Source: Azophilus sp965220835 | GTDB taxonomy: Bacteria; Pseudomonadota; Gammaproteobacteria; Pseudomonadales; Azotimanducaceae | Length of the DNA stretch: 64,000 nt | Direction: 5' to 3' | Assembly (NCBI GenBank): GCA_965220835.1 | Contig: OZ244842.1 | Span: 3,596,001-3,660,000, forward strand | Shown: positions 58,706 through 64,000 of the stretch, in pieces | Layout of the letters: every line of letters begins with the position of its first letter | How positions within the stretch are numbered: position 1 is the stretch's first letter | Position numbers and translations under genes: made by a program | Notes under the pieces: generated by a model | Told to the model about the DNA's origin: nothing | The model's input: the letters and a program-made list of their open reading frames with translations, nothing else | Databases searched by the model: none

Positions 58706-60958
58706 ATGCAAACCCAATCCGCTGAATTCGAGAGCCTGCCGCTGCGCACCTACACGGAGCGGGCGTACCTGGATTACGCCATGTACGTCATCAATGACCG
58801 AGCCCTGCCGCACATCGCTGACGGCTTGAAGCCAGTGCAGCGGCGCATCATCTTCGCCATGGGCGAACTTGGCCTCGCCAGCAACGCCAAGTTCGCCAAG
58901 TCGGCCCGCACCGTGGGCGACGTGCTCGGCAAGTTCCACCCCCATGGGGACAGCGCCTGCTATGAAGCCATGGTGCTGATGGCGCAGCCGTTCTCGTTCC
59001 GCTACCCCTTGGTGGACGGCCAAGGCAATTGGGGCGCTCCGGACGATCCCAAGTCCTTTGCCGCCATGCGCTACACGGAATCCCGGCTGTCCCGCTACGC
59101 CCAGCTGCTGCTCGCCGAGACCCGCCAGGGCACGGTGGACTTCGCACCCAACTTCGATGGCTCCCTGGAGGAGCCCGTGCTGCTGCCGGCCCAAGTGCCG
59201 ATGCTGCTGCTCAACGGCGGCACCGGCATCGCGGTGGGCATGGCCACCGACATCCCGCCGCACAACATGAATGAAGTGGTGAACGCCTGCATTCACCTGC
59301 TCGACTCGCCCAAGGCCGAGCTGGACGACGTCATGGCCCATCTCAAGGGGCCGGATTTCCCCTCCGAAGCTCTGATCGTGACGCCGCCGCAGGACATCCG
59401 CGCCCTGTACGAGACCGGGCGCGGCAGCATCAAGGCGCGGGCGGTTTACAGCCGTGAGAACGGCGCCATCGTCATCACCGCCCTGCCCCACCAAACCTCC
59501 CCGGCCAAGGTGCTGGAGCAGATCGCCGCCCAGATGCAAGCCAAGAAGCTGCCCATGCTGAGCGATCTGCGCGACGAGTCCGACCATGAGAACCCGACCC
59601 GCTTAGTGCTCACCCCCCGCTCCAACCGCGTGGACTGCGACCGGCTGATGAGCCACCTGTTTGCCACCACCGACCTGGAGCGCAGCTACCGGGTCAACAT
59701 GAACGTCATCGGCTTGGACCAGCGGCCACAGGTCAAGAACCTGGTCGGCATCCTCAAGGAATGGCTGGCCTACCGGCAGACGGTAGTCACCCGCCGCATT
59801 CAGTTTCGGCTGAACAAGATCATCGAGCGCCTGCACGTGCTCGACGGCCTGCTCATCGCCTACCTCAACCTCGATGAAGTCATTCGCATCATTCGTGAGG
59901 AGGACCAGCCCAAGGCCGCCCTGATGCGGCGCTTCGAGCTGTCGGACGCACAGGCCAACGCCATCCTTGACCTGCGCCTGCGCCAGCTCGCCAAGCTGGA
60001 GGAGCACAAGCTGCGGGAGGAGCGGGACGCCTTGGACGCGGAGCGCATCGACCTGGAGAAAACGCTCAACTCCAAGGCCCGCTTGAAGCGCCTGATCCGC
60101 AACGAACTGAGCGCCGTCGCCGAGGAGTACGGCGACGCCCGGCGCTCGCCCTTGGCGAGGGTGGATGAGGCCACGGCGTTCACGGAAGGCGAACTCATCT
60201 CCAACGACCCCATCACCGTGATCCTCTCGGAGAAGGGCTGGGTGCGCTCGGCCAAGGGCCACGACCTCAATCCAGCGGACCTGTCCTACCGCAGCGGCGA
60301 TGCCTTCGGCTCAGCGGCAAGGGGCCGCAGCAATGACCTGCTGGTCTTCCTTGACTCCACCGGCCGCAGCTACAACCTCTCCGCCATCAGCCTGCCCTCC
60401 GCCCGCAGCCAAGGCGAGCCGCTGACCGGCCGGTTGAAGCCTCCGGAGGGCGCCCGCTTCGTCGGCGTGGCCCTCGGATCAAGCCGCAGCCCGCTGCTGC
60501 TGGCCTCCGATGCGGGCTACGGCTTCATTGCCTCCCTTGAAGACTTAGTCACCAAGAACAAGTCCGGCAAGGCCTGCCTCAGCGTCCCCAAGGACGCCGC
60601 CGCGCTGCCGCCCACAACCTTTGACGAGTCGGCCCCCCGCCAGGTCGCGGCGGTGACCAATCAGGGCTATCTGCTGGTGTTCCCCCTGGACGCGCTGCCC
60701 AAGCTCGCTCGCGGCAAGGGCGTGAAGCTGATCAACATCCCGGCCGCGGCCCGCAAGGCTGGCACGGAATGGCTGGTGGCCGCCGCCGTGCTGGGCTCAA
60801 GGGATGAACTGCTGATCCACTCCGGCGCCCGCTACCTGCGCATGAAGCCCCGCGACCTCGAAGCCTACTTGGGCGAACGCGCAAGACGCGGAAAACGCCT
60901 GCCCAGGGGCTACCAACGGGTGGATCGGGTGGATCGGGTGGAAAGCGCCGCGCGCTAG
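58706..60958 (+). CDS. parC: DNA topoisomerase IV subunit A
   Basis: DNA-cleaving subunit. 750 residues. The quinolone region GKFHPHGDSACYEAMVLMAQ has the sensitive Ser and Glu. The catalytic Tyr123 is in AAMRYTESRLS. The C-terminal pinwheel (VILSEKGWVRSAKGHDL and later blades) is complete. ATG 58706 is used although the frame is open into parE. The last residues include a short VDRVDRVE repeat and the stop lies in CTAG shared with zapA on the other strand. Confidence 0.97.
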   Translation: MQTQSAEFESLPLRTYTERAYLDYAMYVINDRALPHIADGLKPVQRRIIFAMGELGLASNAKFAKSARTVGDVLGKFHPHGDSACYEAMVLMAQPFSFRYPLVDGQGNWGAPDDPKSFAAMRYTESRLSRYAQLLLAETRQGTVDFAPNFDGSLEEPVLLPAQVPMLLLNGGTGIAVGMATDIPPHNMNEVVNACIHLLDSPKAELDDVMAHLKGPDFPSEALIVTPPQDIRALYETGRGSIKARAVYSRENGAIVITALPHQTSPAKVLEQIAAQMQAKKLPMLSDLRDESDHENPTRLVLTPRSNRVDCDRLMSHLFATTDLERSYRVNMNVIGLDQRPQVKNLVGILKEWLAYRQTVVTRRIQFRLNKIIERLHVLDGLLIAYLNLDEVIRIIREEDQPKAALMRRFELSDAQANAILDLRLRQLAKLEEHKLREERDALDAERIDLEKTLNSKARLKRLIRNELSAVAEEYGDARRSPLARVDEATAFTEGELISNDPITVILSEKGWVRSAKGHDLNPADLSYRSGDAFGSAARGRSNDLLVFLDSTGRSYNLSAISLPSARSQGEPLTGRLKPPEGARFVGVALGSSRSPLLLASDAGYGFIASLEDLVTKNKSGKACLSVPKDAAALPPTTFDESAPRQVAAVTNQGYLLVFPLDALPKLARGKGVKLINIPAAARKAGTEWLVAAAVLGSRDELLIHSGARYLRMKPRDLEAYLGERARRGKRLPRGYQRVDRVDRVESAAR

Positions 60959-61242
60959 GCGGAAAGCGCCGCGTCCAGCTTGGCGGTGAGCCGCTGCAGT
61001 TGCGGCTTGGCGTCTTCCGGGGCCTGACGTTCCGGGAGGTGCCCGTTGGCGATGTTGAGGGCCGCCATGACGGCGATGCGATCCAAGCTGAGCCCGCCGT
61101 CCGCATTCTGCACCTCACGCATGGCGCGGTCCACGAGATCGGCGGTGGCTTCTAGGGCGCGCACTTCATCGGCGGCGCACTTCACGCGGTAGGTTTGGCC
61201 TAGAAGGACCACCTCGACGGTCGTTGTTTGGGCCTGGGCCAT
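60955..61242 (-). CDS. zapA: Cell division protein ZapA
   Basis: FtsZ-ring stabiliser. 95 residues from ATG 61242: VEVVLLGQTYRVKCAADEVR, EATADLVDRAMREVQNAD and DRIAVMAALNIANGHL, the typical beta-alpha core, with a short coiled coil after it. The ATG overlaps the TGA of the upstream gene by one base. Its stop and the parC stop face each other in one CTAG. Confidence 0.93.
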   Translation of the reverse strand: MAQAQTTTVEVVLLGQTYRVKCAADEVRALEATADLVDRAMREVQNADGGLSLDRIAVMAALNIANGHLPERQAPEDAKPQLQRLTAKLDAALSA

Positions 61243-61472
61243 CACTCATCCGCCAGGGATTTCAACCGGTTGATCATTGCTTGGATGCGCGATTTGGCCA
61301 GCTCGTTTCTGCGCACCAAGTCGGCGCGCTCAAGTGACCAGTTCCGTTGCGCTTGGCGCAGCGCCTTGTTTTCCGAAGCGAGGGTGCGGTTTTTGTCGAT
61401 GATGCGGTCAATCCGCTCTTCAAGGGCTTGCCAACTTGCATTTGCAGGTTGGTTGGCCAGATTGTCGTTCAT
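61242..61472 (-). CDS. TIGR02449/ZapB-like coiled-coil protein
   Basis: 76 residues, nearly all coiled coil: NASWQALEERIDRIIDKNRT, ENKALRQAQRNWSLERADLV and a helix ending MINRLKSLADE. Short coiled-coil genes of the TIGR02449 family precede zapA in many gammaproteobacteria. ZapB-like division roles are plausible but unproven. The stop overlaps the zapA start, so translation is coupled. Confidence 0.85.
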   Translation of the reverse strand: MNDNLANQPANASWQALEERIDRIIDKNRTLASENKALRQAQRNWSLERADLVRRNELAKSRIQAMINRLKSLADE

Positions 61473-61512
61473 CTCACATCTCTTGATCGCGGAACGAGCT
61501 GGTCACAGGAAT

Positions 61513-61570
61513 CCACTTTTGCGCCCGGCAAACCGCCGCCGCCTAGGCCGGTGGCATTGCCTCGTTGGCG
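61513..61570. repeat. REP-like dispersed element, copy B
   Basis: ccacttttgcgcccggc then a variable part and ggcattgcctcgttggc. Matches the copy at 17375 at both ends with a different middle. It lies in the 294-bp gap between the divergent ZapB-like and ygfB genes. Confidence 0.5.
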
Positions 61571-61698
61571 AGTGTACCCCACGCACGCCCTCCGCGAGTG
61601 CAGGCTGCGCCCTCGCCGGAAAAAAACTGCTAGCATTGCCAGCCTAATGGTTTTGTTGATCGCTGGATGAGGATCTTAGGTGAGTCACGGCCTTACAG

Positions 61699-61750
61699 CC
61701 TTTTGCGCCCGGCGACCGCCCACTTGTTGGCCTGAGGCGCAGCCTCCTTA
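61699..61750. repeat. REP-like dispersed element, copy C
   Basis: ccttttgcgcccggcgacc, then ggcctgaggcgcagcctcc, whose gaggc-gca-gcctc hairpin matches that of the 17375 copy with a changed loop. It lies 17 bp before the TTG start of ygfB. A reverse match to its first half is at 63670-63687. Confidence 0.5.
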
Positions 61751-61766
61751 GGGGTGCGTTCAAGCC

Positions 61767-62288
61767 TTGGCCGATCTCACAGCGCTGGCGGTTCGGGCCA
61801 GCCAGTCCATTTCGATCTCTGAGCTGCATGGCGCGGTCTGCGGCCTTGCCGCCGGAACCGCCCGTTCCTTGGTCCGGGAAGAGGAGCAGCTTGACCTGCT
61901 GCAGGCGCTCATGGAACTGCTCGGCAGCGACGCCTTGTCGGATGCTGAAAGCGTGGATGAGTTCGTGCGCGCCAGCCTCGAAGCGCTGCTGGCCGATGAC
62001 TTAAGCTTTGCGCCGTTACTGCCGGATGACGATGAGCCCATCGCCGAGCGCGTGCAGGGCATCGCCGAATGGTGCGGTGCGTTCGCTGCGGGCTATGGCG
62101 CGCAGCCCGTTGTCGAGGACGAACACAGTGAGGAGTTGCTGCTTGACTTCATTGCCATTTCAGGGGCCGAAACCGATGATGAGGACGATGAGGCCGCCGA
62201 GGCGGCGCTCTCGGAACTCGAGCAGTACGCCAAGGTGGGGGCGCTGCTTTTGGCCACCGGCGGCGCAACGGCCGATGACGCCGATTAG
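61767..62288 (+). CDS. ygfB: UPF0149 family protein YgfB
   Basis: 173 residues, acidic, alpha-helical. SISELHGAVCGLAAGTARSL, DDDEPIAERVQGIAEWCGAF AAGYG and EDDEAAEAALSELEQYAKVG ALLL fit the UPF0149 pattern of an N-terminal HG motif and a C-terminal aspartate/glutamate-rich segment. The start is TTG 61767; no in-frame ATG/GTG with a better signal precedes it. It overlaps pepP by 14 bp. Relatives affect stress and antibiotic tolerance in Pseudomonas. Confidence 0.85.
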   Translation: MADLTALAVRASQSISISELHGAVCGLAAGTARSLVREEEQLDLLQALMELLGSDALSDAESVDEFVRASLEALLADDLSFAPLLPDDDEPIAERVQGIAEWCGAFAAGYGAQPVVEDEHSEELLLDFIAISGAETDDEDDEAAEAALSELEQYAKVGALLLATGGATADDAD

Positions 62289-63618
62289 CTTGGAGGAGCA
62301 TCGCCAGCGGCGTGGCAACCTGCTCGGCCAAATGGCACCGGGCACGGTCGCCATCGTGCCGGGCGCCCTGCCCGTGCGTCGCAACGGCGATGTGGACCAC
62401 CCGTTTCGCCAAGACAGCGACTTTTGGTATCTCACCGGATTCGGGGAGTCCGGGGCGACGCTGGTGCTGCGCCGCGGCAACGACGGCGATGAAAGCGATC
62501 AAGCGATCCTGTTCTGCCAGGAACGCGAGGCCAAGGACGAACTCTACAACGGCGAACGTCTTGGGCCGGACCGTGCTGCCGAGGCATTGGGCTTGGATTC
62601 GGCCCACCCGGCATCGGCCATGGACGAGCGCTTGCCGGCCTTGCTTGGGGCTGCCAGCGCCATCCACTGCGCCTTGGGTGAGGACGCCGCCTACGATCAA
62701 CGCTTGAGTGGGTGGCTGGCGCAGGCCCGGGCGCGTAAGCTTCGGCCCAGCGGCGAGATTCGTGGTCTGAAGCCGCTGCTCCATGAACTGCGCCTGTTCA
62801 AGTCCGCCACGGAAGTCGAGTTGATGCGCCGCGCCGGTGACATCACCGTGGAGGGCCATTTGCGCGCCATGCGGCGTTGCGCTGCGGGTGGCCGGGAGGC
62901 TGACCTCGAAGCGGAGTTGCTCTACGCCTTCCTGCGCAGCGGCGCCCGGAGCACTGCCTATCCGTCCATTGTCGCCAGCGGCGCCAACGCCTGCGTGCTG
63001 CACTACGTCGCCAATACGGCGACCCTCAAGGACGGGGACCTCGTGCTGATCGACGCAGGCTGCGAAGTCGAGCACTACGCTGCGGACCTCACCCGCACCT
63101 TTCCCGTGAACGGCCGCTTTTCTCCTGCTCAAGCCGCCCTCTATGAGATCGTGCTGGAAGCCCAGCGGCAGGCCATTGCCGCCTGCCAGCCAGGTGCCGC
63201 CTTTGAGGCCGCGGATGAAGCGGCGCTTAGCGTTATGGTGGCGGGGCTTGAGAAGCTCGGCATCGACCCGTCACCTGCCGTGAATGGCGCGGCAGATAAA
63301 GACGGCGACGCCAGCAAAGACGAAGAGCGTCCCGCACTCTGCCCGCACCGAACCTCCCACTGGCTGGGCTTGGACGTCCATGATTGCGCCGCCGTCCAAT
63401 CCGCCGATGAACCCCGCGCCTTGGCGCCCGGCATGGCGCTCACGGTGGAGCCAGGGCTGTACATACCGCCGCAGCAGAAGGGCGTGGCTGCCAAGTGGCG
63501 CGGCATTGGCGTGCGCATTGAAGACGATGTGCTGATCACCGCCGAAGGGCCGGAAGTGCTCACCGCAGGCGCACCCAAGGACATTGCCGAAATCGAGCGG
63601 ATCATGGCCGGTGGCTGA
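62275..63618 (+). CDS. pepP: Xaa-Pro aminopeptidase
   Basis: Manganese aminopeptidase that releases an N-terminal residue before proline. 447 residues from ATG 62275, in the ygfB overlap. N-terminal domain: RQDSDFWYLTGFGESGATLV. Pita-bread metal ligands: Asp in LVLIDAGCEVEHYAADLTRTF (two), His in RTSHWLGLDVHD, and Glu in TVEPGLYIPP and GVRIEDDVL. It also overlaps the next gene's GTG by a few bases. Confidence 0.95.
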   Translation: MTPISLEEHRQRRGNLLGQMAPGTVAIVPGALPVRRNGDVDHPFRQDSDFWYLTGFGESGATLVLRRGNDGDESDQAILFCQEREAKDELYNGERLGPDRAAEALGLDSAHPASAMDERLPALLGAASAIHCALGEDAAYDQRLSGWLAQARARKLRPSGEIRGLKPLLHELRLFKSATEVELMRRAGDITVEGHLRAMRRCAAGGREADLEAELLYAFLRSGARSTAYPSIVASGANACVLHYVANTATLKDGDLVLIDAGCEVEHYAADLTRTFPVNGRFSPAQAALYEIVLEAQRQAIAACQPGAAFEAADEAALSVMVAGLEKLGIDPSPAVNGAADKDGDASKDEERPALCPHRTSHWLGLDVHDCAAVQSADEPRALAPGMALTVEPGLYIPPQQKGVAAKWRGIGVRIEDDVLITAEGPEVLTAGAPKDIAEIERIMAGG

Positions 63619-64000
63619 AGGTTCTGGCCAAGAGCTAGCGGGGCGGGACTCCCAACCGACCAACGGGCAGTCGCCGGGCGCAAAAGCTGCGTCGGGCGAC
63701 CCGGCCCCGCGATCAAGCGATGTGGACGTGGCCGTGGTGGGTGGCGGGCCGGTGGGCGCGGCAGCGGCCTTGGGGCTGGCGGATGCCGGGCGCCGTGTGG
63801 CGCTAATCGAACAACGCCAGCCCCAAGCCCAAGTGGGGTCGCTGGGCATGGATCTGCGCACTCTAGCCCTCTCCCCGGCTTCCCAGGCGCTGCTGGCGGA
63901 CCTCGGCCTGTGGGTTCACTTGCAGCCCACGCCCTATCGCGCCATGCAGGTATGGGAGGAGCGCGGCACCGCCGCCATCCGCTTCGAGGCCGCCGACGTG
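63611..64000 (+). CDS. UbiH/UbiI-family FAD monooxygenase, cut by window edge
   Basis: Ubiquinone-ring hydroxylase family, by position probably UbiH. The visible 130 codons include the FAD site VDVAVVGGGPVGAAAALGLA, then MDLRTLALSPASQALLADLG and YRAMQVWEERGTAAI, all typical. GTG 63611 overlaps pepP but gives a 37-residue Ser/Gly/Ala/Pro-rich leader not usual in the family, part of it derived from a REP-like sequence. GTG 63722 would give the normal N-terminus. The 3' part is outside the window. Confidence 0.85.
   Translation, partial: MAEGSGQELAGRDSQPTNGQSPGAKAASGDPAPRSSDVDVAVVGGGPVGAAAALGLADAGRRVALIEQRQPQAQVGSLGMDLRTLALSPASQALLADLGLWVHLQPTPYRAMQVWEERGTAAIRFEAADV

Noticed and set aside
61473..61766. 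6S RNA gene (ssrS) near zapA
   Set aside because: In E. coli it lies downstream of zapA; here parC is convergent and overlaps there, and the upstream gap holds REP-like repeats without the 6S stem pattern.

Overview
The window is a GC-rich (roughly 60-65% by eye) bacterial chromosome segment. It most likely comes from a gammaproteobacterium without a close model relative. The reasoning is gene order: the complete S10-spc-alpha ribosomal cluster ending rpoA-rplQ, ychF-pth-rplY-prs-tRNA-Gln, lolB divergent from hemA-prfA-prmC, and a TIGR02449-like gene plus zapA divergent from ygfB-pepP-ubiH-like are all gammaproteobacterial arrangements. Genus cannot be assigned from the sequence alone.

Layout. 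1-1442: 5' part of a SulP anion transporter (minus). 2006-4450: panB, panC and coaX, three steps of pantothenate and CoA synthesis. 4568-9181: a ureohydrolase, a luciferase-like flavin monooxygenase, a D-2-hydroxyacid dehydrogenase, a queuosine-precursor transporter and an SDR. 9485-24593: 28 genes of the ribosomal protein cluster, with its own promoter and leader attenuator, and an unusual intrinsic terminator straight after rpsJ. 24654-33408: a PQQ quinohaemoprotein dehydrogenase with a 39-residue companion peptide, divergent katG/oxyR, an Ldh2-type dehydrogenase, a CBS-domain protein and a squalene/phytoene synthase. 33401-39809: a minus-strand catabolic-looking series (dienelactone hydrolase, acyl-CoA dehydrogenase, alkyltransferase-like protein, enoyl-CoA hydratase, VOC protein, FadH/TMADH-like flavoprotein, small helical protein). 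39957-45449: tRNA-Met, an NTF2-like protein, a truncated regulator gene, ychF, a MITE-like element, pth, rplY, prs and tRNA-Gln. 45555-50877: accessory block (HigBA, membrane NERD protein, zinc dehydrogenase, thioesterase, HTH protein, secreted metallopeptidase) where ispE often lies in relatives. 50962-64000: lolB, hemA, prfA, prmC, a BI-1 protein, yqiB, parE, parC, zapA, a TIGR02449-like gene, ygfB, pepP and the start of a UbiH-family hydroxylase.

The most distinctive structure is tandem repetition seeded by gene 3' ends. The last codons of rpsQ, rpsK and yqiB, including the stop codon, form the first unit of tandem arrays whose unit lengths are multiples of three (15, 24 and 24 bp), so the downstream copies stay in frame at least at first. 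rplQ carries a translated tail built on a 15-bp unit. Other non-coding structure includes a 245-bp MITE-like element with 26-bp terminal inverted repeats and flanking GTTGA direct repeats, a 31-bp near-perfect inverted repeat, a 38-bp tandem repeat, a dispersed REP-like hairpin family and a run of 16 G. No CRISPR array, rRNA, prophage or transposase gene was seen.
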